Of a stretch of 21,144 bases of DNA, positions 1 to 5,797 are shown one piece after another (positions within the stretch are counted from its first letter, which is position 1; each line of letters starts with the position of its first letter). The notes below the pieces were generated by a model. That model was not told where the DNA came from. It saw only the letters and a program-made list of their open reading frames with translations, and ran no database searches. The stretch spans positions 1 to 21,144 of the forward strand of contig CAYUWX010000007.1 of the NCBI GenBank assembly GCA_964448715.1, written 5' to 3'. A program made the position numbers and the translations under genes. The DNA is from JABIBT01 sp964448715. GTDB taxonomy: Archaea > Nanobdellota > Nanobdellia > SCGC-AAA011-G17 > PNOQ01.

Positions 1-563
1 ATGGATTAATTAAAAAAACTTCATTAAAAGAATATTCTAATCCTAGAAAAGGAGGGATAATTGCAATTAATCTAAAAGATGAAGATAGACTAATTGATGT
101 AATTTTAACTAAAGATGGAGAAGAATTAATTATTGCTTCTAAAAATGGTAAGGCGATTAGATTTAAAGAAAATCAACTTCGGCCAGTAGGTAGAAGTTCT
201 ATGGGAGTTAGAGGAATTAAATTAGTTAATGATAAAGTTATTGGAGTTGATATTGCCAGAGATTCTTTATTAACTATAACTGAAAATGGATATGGTAAAA
301 GAACAGATATTAATGAATATAGATTAATTAATCGTGGAGGATCGGGTGTTATTAATATAAAAACTAGTTCAAGAAATGGGAAAGTTATAGGTATTAAATC
401 TGTTAATGGTGAAGAAGAATTAATTTTTGTAACTAAAAATGGAATTTTAATTAGAGTATTAGCTAAAGATGTTTCAAAAATAGGAAGAAATACTCAGGGT
501 GTGAGAATAATGAAACTTTCTTCTGATGATAAAGTTATTTCTTTAACAAAAGTTGTAAATTAA
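1..563 (+). CDS. gyrA: DNA gyrase subunit A, C-terminal fragment (5' end outside window)
   Basis: The open frame runs from base 3 to the TAA at 561-563, giving 186 residues of the C-terminal beta-pinwheel that wraps DNA during gyrase supercoiling. Three blade repeats are visible: one ending in a GKAIRF / RPVGR / GVRGIKL pattern, a second with RTDINEYRLINRGGSGV, and a third with GILIRVLAKDVSKIGRNTQGVR. These match the repeat consensus of GyrA/ParC C-terminal domains. The breakage-reunion domain with the catalytic Tyr, and the GyrA box, would lie upstream. An in-frame ATG at 201 is internal, because the blade pattern continues upstream of it. Gyrase in archaea is generally regarded as acquired from bacteria. 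The stop overlaps that of the convergent aIF2-gamma gene by 4 bases. ParC is a formal alternative, but archaea normally carry gyrase. Confidence 0.93.
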   Translation, partial: GLIKKTSLKEYSNPRKGGIIAINLKDEDRLIDVILTKDGEELIIASKNGKAIRFKENQLRPVGRSSMGVRGIKLVNDKVIGVDIARDSLLTITENGYGKRTDINEYRLINRGGSGVINIKTSSRNGKVIGIKSVNGEEELIFVTKNGILIRVLAKDVSKIGRNTQGVRIMKLSSDDKVISLTKVVN

Positions 564-1804
564 ATAATATTTCCGTAACCAATTAATCTCCAACGTGCAC
601 CAACCATTCTAGAAATTGTAACTCTGTCTTGTTTAAATGCTGCAACTGGTTTTTTTAATTTTAAATTTATAGAATCCTTTTTTAATTCCATTACAGTTCC
701 AACTGTGGCGGTTGAATTAACATTAAGCATTAAGATTTCCCCCTTTTTAATTGGTTCAACATCTAATTCATCTTTTGATCCGACAACCCTTTCTAAAAGG
801 TTTTGTTTTAAATTTATTTCTTCTAAAACTTCAGGTATTTTATTTGGTAATCCTATAACATTTCCCACTAATGAATCTGATTTTATTAATGATGGATCTA
901 ATTGTGTTTGAATTCCTGCTGATCCTCCAGGAGTTAATTCTTTTACTTCTTGTTCTCCAGTAATTAATGATTCAATTTTTGTTTTAATTGGTTGCCAAAT
1001 TATTCTTCCTTGTTTTTCTTTTTTAATTCCTGGTACAATTTCTATTGAATCTCCTTTTTTGAAAATTCCTTGTTTCATTGAACCACCAAGAACACCCCCT
1101 TTCAAATTTTTAATTAATGTTCCAGGTTTGTTTATATCAAAGGATCTTGCAATTAAAAATAACGGGTCTTTTGTTATATCTTTTTTTGGTGTCGGAAAAT
1201 TTTCTTGAATAGAATTTATTAAACTATCAATATTAATATTATGTTGTGCAGAAATAGGAATAATTGGTGCATTTTCTGCAATTGTCCCTTTTAAGAATTT
1301 TTTTATTTCATTATAATTTTCTAAAACTTGTTCTTTAGATACTAAATCTATTTTATTTTGTACTATAATTATATTTTTTATTCCGCTAATTTCTAATGTC
1401 ATTAAATGTTCTTTTGTTTGAGGCTGAGGGCAAGGTTCTATTGCTGAAACCATCAATAGTGCTGCATCCATTATTGCAGCTCCTGAAAGCATAGTTGCCA
1501 TAAGTGTTTCATGACCAGGGGCATCTATAAAAGAAACATTTCTTAAGGGGATACATTCAGTTTTACAATTCTTACATTTTTTTGTAACAGAATAACATTC
1601 AGGTTCTTCACATTTAGGACATTTATAGAAAGTGGTATTTGCATATCCCAATCTTATTGTAATTCCTCTTTTCAATTCTTCAGAATGTTCATCTGTCCAT
1701 TTTCCAGAAAGTGCTTTTGTTAAGGTAGTTTTACCATGATCTACATGTCCAACTAATCCTATACTTAATTCAGGTATTAATTTGTCTTTTTCTTTATTCG
1801 CCAC
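560..1804 (-). CDS. eif2g: Translation initiation factor aIF2, gamma subunit
   Basis: This is the GTPase core of aIF2, which carries initiator Met-tRNA to the small ribosomal subunit in the cytoplasm. The 414 residues match the family length. G1 is GHVDHGKT (about 19-26), followed by the KRGITIRLGYA switch 1 region, a zinc knuckle with six cysteines (62, 65, 70, 77, 80, 84), DAPGH (94-98) and NKID (150-153), then the two beta-barrel domains. The knuckle has two cysteines beyond the usual four. The zinc knuckle and switch 1 distinguish it from EF-Tu and SelB. The start is GTG, and the gene overlaps the end of rps6e by 11 bases, so translational coupling is likely; no strong Shine-Dalgarno sequence is seen. 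It is the last gene of the ribosomal/initiation cluster and converges on gyrA. Confidence 0.97.
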   Translation of the reverse strand: MANKEKDKLIPELSIGLVGHVDHGKTTLTKALSGKWTDEHSEELKRGITIRLGYANTTFYKCPKCEEPECYSVTKKCKNCKTECIPLRNVSFIDAPGHETLMATMLSGAAIMDAALLMVSAIEPCPQPQTKEHLMTLEISGIKNIIIVQNKIDLVSKEQVLENYNEIKKFLKGTIAENAPIIPISAQHNINIDSLINSIQENFPTPKKDITKDPLFLIARSFDINKPGTLIKNLKGGVLGGSMKQGIFKKGDSIEIVPGIKKEKQGRIIWQPIKTKIESLITGEQEVKELTPGGSAGIQTQLDPSLIKSDSLVGNVIGLPNKIPEVLEEINLKQNLLERVVGSKDELDVEPIKKGEILMLNVNSTATVGTVMELKKDSINLKLKKPVAAFKQDRVTISRMVGARWRLIGYGNII

Positions 1805-2225
1805 TTTTTTCTTTTGGTTTTTCTTCAGTAGGAACTTCTTCTACCGGTTTGTCTTCTATTTCTAATCCTAATAATTTAGGTAATGTATCTTTTCCATATT
1901 TTTCAATTTTTAAATTTATTTGAGATACATTTTCATCTATAGTGTTTCCATGCATTGTTTTTCTTTGTTGCATTCCTTTTACTTTATTTTTTACACCAAC
2001 ACCAGAAACTACTAATGGTCTTTTTCTTCCTATTCCTGGAATATCTGACCTCATCGGAACTCCTTGTTTATCGCTTCCTCCAGTTATTTTGAATTCATAT
2101 CCTTTAAATCCAAAATCGTCTCCTGATACAGTTTCCCCTATTTTTTTATTTAGAAAAATTTCAGATTCTATTTCTTTTTTATAAGATTTTTTTGCTTTTA
2201 CATCATTTATTGTTAATTTAAACAT
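1794..2225 (-). CDS. rps6e: Small-subunit ribosomal protein S6e
   Basis: S6e is a structural protein of the archaeal/eukaryotic 30S/40S subunit. The 143-residue product shows the family signature GGSDKQGVPMR (about 49-59), then RKRPLVVSGVGV and the RKTMHGNTI segment with a trailing IKLxKYG-type region. After residue 120 comes an acidic/Lys tail rich in E, K and P, which is not part of the globular fold and is not the eukaryotic phosphorylated tail. The ATG start lies 4 bases after the infB stop, and the end overlaps aIF2-gamma, so it sits inside one transcription unit. The order infB-rps6e-eif2g is common in archaea. Length is slightly above the usual archaeal 125-135 residues because of the tail. 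Confidence 0.96.
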   Translation of the reverse strand: MFKLTINDVKAKKSYKKEIESEIFLNKKIGETVSGDDFGFKGYEFKITGGSDKQGVPMRSDIPGIGRKRPLVVSGVGVKNKVKGMQQRKTMHGNTIDENVSQINLKIEKYGKDTLPKLLGLEIEDKPVEEVPTEEKPKEKSGE

Positions 2226-2229
2226 TTTT

Positions 2230-3945
2230 TTACATACCCCACGTTGGATTATTTTCTCTTTTAATTTCAGCTATTTCCTTAAGTAATTGAATTTCTGACT
2301 CATTTAAATACTTTTTTAATTTTTTTAATTTTTTGAAATCCTCTTGAGGAATATCTGAGTATAATATATCTTTTTCGTTAATTTGACGACCACAAGTTAT
2401 ATTTGGAAGAGAAATTGAAATTTCTTTTCCTTGTATTGCTTCTGACACTGTCTCTTTATTGTCTTGTATTTCTTTTAAATTTGTAATTTTTTTACCATCT
2501 GACCCCATTAATGGAGTATTGGCCCTTGCAGTCCCTATTAAAACATCTACTCCTACTACTGCAGGATTCGATTGTCTAAAAATACATCCTTGCATAATTT
2601 CTAATTTAAAAGGTTTAACTAATCCTTCAAATTCCTTTTTTTCTAATGATTTAGATGCTTTTTCTTTATATTCTACAATATTATCAATTATTTTATATAT
2701 TACTTTATCAGTTATAATTTTTACTTCCTTTGATTCTTCTAAAATATTTACATTAAAACCTACAACTATTTTATTTAATGGATTTTCATTTGATGATGCT
2801 TCTGCAATATCTGTTTTTGTTATATTTCCTATTGCACCCTTCTTAATTTTTATATTTTTATCTTTTAATAATGAGATTAATGCTTCTAAACTTCCTAAAG
2901 TATCTGCTTTTGCTATTATTCCTTCATTATCCGTATCTATTGTTACTTCATCTATTTCTTGTTTTAATTCTTCTATAATTTTTTGTTCATTTTTTTCGTT
3001 AGAAACATGTATTGGCATTCCAGATATTGCTTCATCTAAATCTGTTGCCGAAATTTTTATTCCTTCAGATGCTTGAACTTCTTTTTCTTGAGTTAGTTTG
3101 CCTTTTTCATATTTAAATAATGATTTTACTTTAGTTTTTATTGGTTTATTTAAGGTACCTATTAAAATTGTATCATTTTGTTTTATTTTTCCATCATAAA
3201 TTACTACATCTAAAGTTTTTCCTATTCCCTTTTCTTCAGTTACTTCTAATATTGTTCCTTTTGCAGGTTTTTCTAAATCTGTTTTTAAATTTTGTTCTAA
3301 GAATTTTTGTGCTAATCCTGAGATTACCATTAATAATTCAGGAAGCCCATCTTTGGTTATTGCTGAACAGGGTACCATTGCTATTTGTTTTGTATAATCT
3401 TTTACCCTATCAAATCTTTCAGATTGTAATCCTTGTTCATGTAATGTTTGAACTACTTTATATAATTTAGTTTCAATATCATTTATAATATAGTCTTGTT
3501 GTTCTTTTATATTTTGTAAAATTGGTTTTTTATTTGGAATATATCCACTAATTCTGTCTATTTTATTTAATGCGATAATAAATGGAGTTTTAGAATTCTT
3601 TAAAATTTCAATTGCTTCTAACGTTTGAGGTTTTGCACCTTCATTAATATCTATAACTATTATTGCAATATCTGCAATATTTCCTCCTCTTTTTCTTAAT
3701 GTTGTAAATGCTTCATGTCCTGGACTATCTATAAATAATATTCCTGGAATTGTTAAATTAATATTTTCTAATAACTCTCCACATGTTTCTTTAATTTTTT
3801 CAATTTTTATAGAATGAGCAGTTATATTTTGAGTTATTCCTCCCACTTCTTTTTCTGCTACGGCAGTATCCCTAATTGCATCTAAAATACTTGTTTTTCC
3901 ATGATCTACATGTGCTAATAATACGCAAATAGGTTGTCTAATCAT
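2230..3945 (-). CDS. infB: Translation initiation factor aIF5B (IF2-like GTPase)
   Basis: aIF5B is the ribosome-dependent GTPase that promotes subunit joining. The 571-residue protein starts almost directly with the G domain: AHVDHGKT (11-18), GGITQNI (35-41, family GGITQHI), DSPGH (73-77) and NKID (127-130), then a CSA motif near 194-196. Beta-barrel domain II, the alpha/beta/alpha domain III and the C-terminal barrel follow, the last with CGRQI near the end. It lacks the long N-terminal extension of eukaryotic eIF5B, as archaeal forms do, and no intein interrupts it. ATG at 3943-3945 is the only start that leaves the P-loop intact. It is followed after 4 bases by rps6e. The 71-base gap from ndk holds a T-rich terminator and its own TATA-like element, so it can be transcribed separately. 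Confidence 0.96.
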   Translation of the reverse strand: MIRQPICVLLAHVDHGKTSILDAIRDTAVAEKEVGGITQNITAHSIKIEKIKETCGELLENINLTIPGILFIDSPGHEAFTTLRKRGGNIADIAIIVIDINEGAKPQTLEAIEILKNSKTPFIIALNKIDRISGYIPNKKPILQNIKEQQDYIINDIETKLYKVVQTLHEQGLQSERFDRVKDYTKQIAMVPCSAITKDGLPELLMVISGLAQKFLEQNLKTDLEKPAKGTILEVTEEKGIGKTLDVVIYDGKIKQNDTILIGTLNKPIKTKVKSLFKYEKGKLTQEKEVQASEGIKISATDLDEAISGMPIHVSNEKNEQKIIEELKQEIDEVTIDTDNEGIIAKADTLGSLEALISLLKDKNIKIKKGAIGNITKTDIAEASSNENPLNKIVVGFNVNILEESKEVKIITDKVIYKIIDNIVEYKEKASKSLEKKEFEGLVKPFKLEIMQGCIFRQSNPAVVGVDVLIGTARANTPLMGSDGKKITNLKEIQDNKETVSEAIQGKEISISLPNITCGRQINEKDILYSDIPQEDFKKLKKLKKYLNESEIQLLKEIAEIKRENNPTWGM

Positions 3946-3971
3946 TTTTCTAATATATGGCGATTTAAGGC

Positions 3972-3981
3972 TTTTAAAAAG
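3972..3981 (-). promoter_or_regulatory. Putative TATA box for infB-rps6e-eif2g
   Basis: On the minus strand this reads TTTTTAAAAG, centred about 31 nt upstream of the infB ATG. It sits in a near-palindrome, GCTTTTTAAAAGC, in the only sizeable gap of the translation cluster. That position predicts a very short leader. No Shine-Dalgarno sequence was seen. Confidence 0.45.
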
Positions 3982-4002
3982 CTTTTTCTTTCTAGAATTA
4001 TA

Positions 4003-4016
4003 AATAAAATAAAAAA
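4003..4016 (-). terminator. T-tract terminator after ndk
   Basis: Immediately after the ndk stop, the minus strand reads TTTTTTATTTTATT. Runs of T in the non-template strand are the usual intrinsic termination signal in archaea. It separates the rpl7ae-ndk unit from infB, although some read-through is possible. Confidence 0.5.
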
Positions 4017-4499
4017 TTAAAGTGTATGTTCTTCGTGACTAACTTTATAGCTATGTATTTCGTCAATTGAAAACCATAATGATACTTCTTGTTCTGCTTC
4101 CTTAGGATTTCCTGAAGCATGAATTAGATTTTGTGCCGCTTCTTCTTTAGAATTTGCGTGTTCTATTGAAACGTGGGCATAATCTCCTCTTATTGTACCT
4201 ACTTCTGCAGTTTTTGGTTCAGTAGAACCGACAATTTTTCTAACTACTTCAACAGAATTTACTCCTTCTATGGCTATTGATACAACTGGTCCGGATGTTA
4301 TGAATGATTCTAACCCCTTATAAAAATCTTTTTTTATATGTTCAGAATAATGTTTTTTTGAGAAATCTGGATCAACTTGCACCATTTTTAATCCAATTAT
4401 TTTTAATCCTCTTTGTTCAAATCTTTTAATTATATTTCCAATTAATCCTCTTTTTACTCCGTCAGGTTTAACTAAAACTAGTGTTTGTTCTATTGCCAA
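4017..4499 (-). CDS. ndk: Nucleoside diphosphate kinase
   Basis: Transfers the gamma-phosphate from ATP to NDPs through a phospho-histidine, keeping NTP pools balanced in the cytoplasm. The 160 residues include the LVKPDGVKRGLIG start of the fold (Lys11 in the nucleotide site), the GPVV segment, the RGDYA segment and the active-site NLIHAS with His127. The residue after HAS is Gly rather than the usual Asp of the NxxH[GA]SD signature. The start is TTG at 4497-4499, preceded by GAGGT (4508-4512) inside the end of the L24e gene at 8-nt spacing, which fixes this start. There is 1 base between the L24e stop and this start. The C-terminal tail is somewhat longer than in compact NDKs. Confidence 0.96.
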   Translation of the reverse strand: MAIEQTLVLVKPDGVKRGLIGNIIKRFEQRGLKIIGLKMVQVDPDFSKKHYSEHIKKDFYKGLESFITSGPVVSIAIEGVNSVEVVRKIVGSTEPKTAEVGTIRGDYAHVSIEHANSKEEAAQNLIHASGNPKEAEQEVSLWFSIDEIHSYKVSHEEHTL

Positions 4500-4500
4500 T

Positions 4501-4671
4501 TTATTTTACCTCTTTTTTTGTCCACTTAAATTTTACTGGTTTTCTTTTTAGTTTAAGTGTATTTTTTTCACATTTATTTGAACAGAAATTAAGAATTTTA
4601 CCAGTTTTGAATACATAAATTTTTCCGGTTCCTTTTTCAATTTCTTTTGTACAAAATGAACATTTAACCAT
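4501..4671 (-). CDS. rpl24e: Large-subunit ribosomal protein L24e (56 aa)
   Basis: A short gene read on the minus strand from ATG at 4669-4671 to TAA at 4501-4503. Its product begins MVKCSFC and carries two zinc-binding CxxC-like pairs: Cys4 and Cys7, then Cys30 and Cys34 in FCSNKC. Around these lie the L24e hallmarks: the KGTGKIYVFKTGKILNFC stretch, then a basic tail with KLKRKPVKFKWT. Archaeal L24e proteins are about 55-65 residues, so this is full length. It sits 2 bases after rps28e and 1 base before ndk, exactly where L24e is expected in the L7Ae-S28e-L24e-NDK string. Its last codons contain the ndk Shine-Dalgarno sequence. Confidence 0.95.
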   Translation of the reverse strand: MVKCSFCTKEIEKGTGKIYVFKTGKILNFCSNKCEKNTLKLKRKPVKFKWTKKEVK

Positions 4672-4673
4672 TT

Positions 4674-4940
4674 TTATCTACCTTTTGATCCCATTCTTCT
4701 TGCTTCTATTTCTGTTTCTCTTAACATTAATATGTCTCCTTGTTTAGTTGGACCCTTAACATTTCTTCTTAAAATTTTATTTTGATCTCTTCCTTCTAAA
4801 ACCTTACATCTAACTTGTGTGATTTCTCCTTTCATACCGGTTCTTCCAACTATTTCTTCTACTCTAGCTTCTACTGCCCTAGTAAATAAATTAGAAGAAG
4901 ATGTATCTTTTTTCTTTTTAGTTGGTTTTTCTGAAGCCAT
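4674..4940 (-). CDS. rps28e: Small-subunit ribosomal protein S28e
   Basis: S28e lies near the mRNA exit region of the small subunit. Its hallmarks are present: EIVGRTGMKGEITQVRCKVLEGRDQNKILRR in the OB-fold body (about 29-59) and the near-invariant C-terminus LMLRETEIEARR (about 71-82). At 88 residues it is longer than the usual 65-75. The extra length is an N-terminal Lys/Ser-rich leader of about 18 residues, which is probably disordered and may contact rRNA. The first ATG, 2 bases after the rpl7ae stop, is used here; no later Met precedes the fold until Met35 in GRTGMKG, which lies inside the domain. It is coupled with its neighbours in the L7Ae operon. Confidence 0.95.
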   Translation of the reverse strand: MASEKPTKKKKDTSSSNLFTRAVEARVEEIVGRTGMKGEITQVRCKVLEGRDQNKILRRNVKGPTKQGDILMLRETEIEARRMGSKGR

Positions 4941-4942
4941 TT

Positions 4943-5236
4943 TTATTTTTTACCTTCTTGAACTACTGCTACTGCTGATGTTGAAACTTGTAATCCTGCA
5001 GCTGCACCTAATTCTTCTTTTGAATCTACTTCTACGAAAGAAATATTTTTTTCTTCACATAATGGTTTTAAATGCATGATAATTTCTTTTGGAGAACTAT
5101 CTTTTGCTACTACAACTAATTTTGCAGTTCCTCTTTCTATTACTTTTGTTACTTCATTAGTACCTTTTTTAACCTTGCCAGATTTTTTTGCAAGTTCGAT
5201 TGTTTCATATGCTTTTTCTTGTGTAATTTCTGCCAT
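4943..5236 (-). CDS. rpl7ae: Ribosomal protein L7Ae (kink-turn RNA binder), short form
   Basis: Archaeal L7Ae binds kink-turns in 23S rRNA, in box C/D and H/ACA guide RNAs and in RNase P. The k-turn-binding motif KKGTNEVTKVIERG (about 22-35) and the downstream LCEEKNI and KEELGAAAGLQV elements are intact. At 97 residues it lacks about 20 residues found at the N-terminus of typical 115-125-aa archaeal L7Ae. The start is secure: AGGAGGG (5242-5248) sits 5 nt before the ATG, and no in-frame upstream start leads to family sequence. It is the first gene of the cluster, with a clear TATA box at 5281-5290. L7Ae autoregulation through a k-turn in its leader is known in some archaea, but the leader here seems too short. 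Confidence 0.95.
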   Translation of the reverse strand: MAEITQEKAYETIELAKKSGKVKKGTNEVTKVIERGTAKLVVVAKDSSPKEIIMHLKPLCEEKNISFVEVDSKEELGAAAGLQVSTSAVAVVQEGKK

Positions 5237-5241
5237 TTTAA

Positions 5242-5248
5242 CCCTCCT
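5242..5248 (-). promoter_or_regulatory. Shine-Dalgarno site of rpl7ae
   Basis: The minus strand reads AGGAGGG, a strong match to the 16S anti-Shine-Dalgarno sequence, placed 5 nt before the ATG. It fixes the short L7Ae start and shows that SD-led initiation operates in this organism. Confidence 0.85.
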
Positions 5249-5280
5249 ATCATTAGGTTATTAAGAATGAGATTATAGTT

Positions 5281-5290
5281 TATTTATAAA
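5281..5290 (-). promoter_or_regulatory. TATA box of the rpl7ae-rps28e-rpl24e-ndk operon
   Basis: The minus strand reads TTTATAAATA with a purine-rich AAAGA-type BRE just upstream. Its centre is about 50 nt from the L7Ae start, predicting a leader of about 20-25 nt that includes the SD site. The same 10-mer occurs upstream of the lipoprotein gene at 5731-5740. Confidence 0.75.
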
Positions 5291-5299
5291 TCTTTTTAT

Positions 5300-5313
5300 T
5301 AAAAAATAAAAAA
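5300..5313 (-). terminator. T-tract terminator after the lipoprotein gene
   Basis: The minus strand reads TTTTTTATTTTTT directly after the TAA of the lipoprotein gene and just upstream of the rpl7ae promoter. This is a typical archaeal oligo-T termination signal isolating the two units. Confidence 0.6.
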
Positions 5314-5703
5314 TTATTTTAATTTAAATGTTAATTTTCCTTCTCTTTCTGAAGTCCAATAATCATTCCAGTTTTCTTCATTACCATATGGAGTATTTCC
5401 ATTCATATCACTATGTAAATTATCTTTCGGTGCAAATTTTCTATCTGGTTGAATTCTATATTTTATTTGCCCTTCATATGTTAATGTTGAATCTGTTTCT
5501 GTTCTGTTTAATTTTCCAGTATTTTCTAAATAAAGAATTTTTCCTTTAGTTGGAATATCCATACTTGTTAATTCATAATTATTTGATGGAAAACCATTTA
5601 ATTTTATTTCTGAATAGTTTATTGGTTTTTCAGAACATCCTGTCAAACAAGCTGTTAAAGCAATTGCAGGAATTGTTTTTTTTATTATTTTTTCTAATTT
5701 CAT
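5314..5703 (-). CDS. Small predicted lipoprotein, function unknown
   Basis: A 129-residue protein with a basic start (MKLEKIIKK), a short hydrophobic core and a lipobox LTGC with Cys23, followed by Ser at +2. This is the layout of a type II signal peptide: cleavage before Cys23 and lipid attachment would leave a mature anchored domain of about 107 residues. The mature part is polar and probably beta-rich, with no recognised domain; it contains several Tyr, Asn and Trp residues near the end (NEENWNDYW). The gene stands alone between its own TATA box and a T-tract terminator. An lspA gene about 5 kb away could process it. It could instead be a simply secreted protein, but the Gly-Cys pair favours a lipoprotein. 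Confidence 0.7.
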   Translation of the reverse strand: MKLEKIIKKTIPAIALTACLTGCSEKPINYSEIKLNGFPSNNYELTSMDIPTKGKILYLENTGKLNRTETDSTLTYEGQIKYRIQPDRKFAPKDNLHSDMNGNTPYGNEENWNDYWTSEREGKLTFKLK

Positions 5704-5730
5704 TTTGTAGTGATTATCTAGTAGTTACAC

Positions 5731-5740
5731 TATTTATAAA
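5731..5740 (-). promoter_or_regulatory. TATA box of the lipoprotein gene
   Basis: The minus strand reads TTTATAAATA preceded by AAAAG, centred about 32 nt before the ATG. This predicts an almost leaderless mRNA. No SD sequence was found. Confidence 0.65.
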
Positions 5741-5767
5741 CTTTTCTATTTAAGTATTTGAATAAGT

Positions 5768-5776
5768 TTTATAAAG
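5768..5776 (+). promoter_or_regulatory. TATA box of gltX
   Basis: TTTATAAAG is centred 26 nt before the gltX ATG. TATA-to-TSS spacing in archaea is about 25-27 nt, so the transcript probably starts at the A of the ATG (leaderless). There is no SD sequence. Confidence 0.7.
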
Positions 5777-5797
5777 TTATAATTTAGTTTATTTTTA

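Noticed and set aside
201..563. Separate 120-aa plus-strand gene starting at ATG 201
   Set aside because: The GyrA blade pattern continues upstream in the same frame to base 3, so this ATG is internal to gyrA.
2459..3076. 205-codon plus-strand open frame opposite infB
   Set aside because: It is antisense to conserved aIF5B domains, has low-complexity Phe/Ser/Ile composition and no promoter or SD sequence.
3141..3470. 109-codon plus-strand frame rich in Leu and Phe, looking like a membrane protein
   Set aside because: It is the complement of AT-rich infB codons; the hydrophobicity is an artefact of Lys/Glu/Asn codons read in reverse.
3946..4016. Possible small RNA or tRNA in the gap between ndk and infB
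   Set aside because: The 71 bases are nearly all A/T, contain no tRNA T-loop or CCA-like features, and are explained by a terminator and a TATA element.
5237..5280. Kink-turn for L7Ae autoregulation in the rpl7ae leader
   Set aside because: No paired stem with tandem GA/AG pairs could be found in the short predicted leader.
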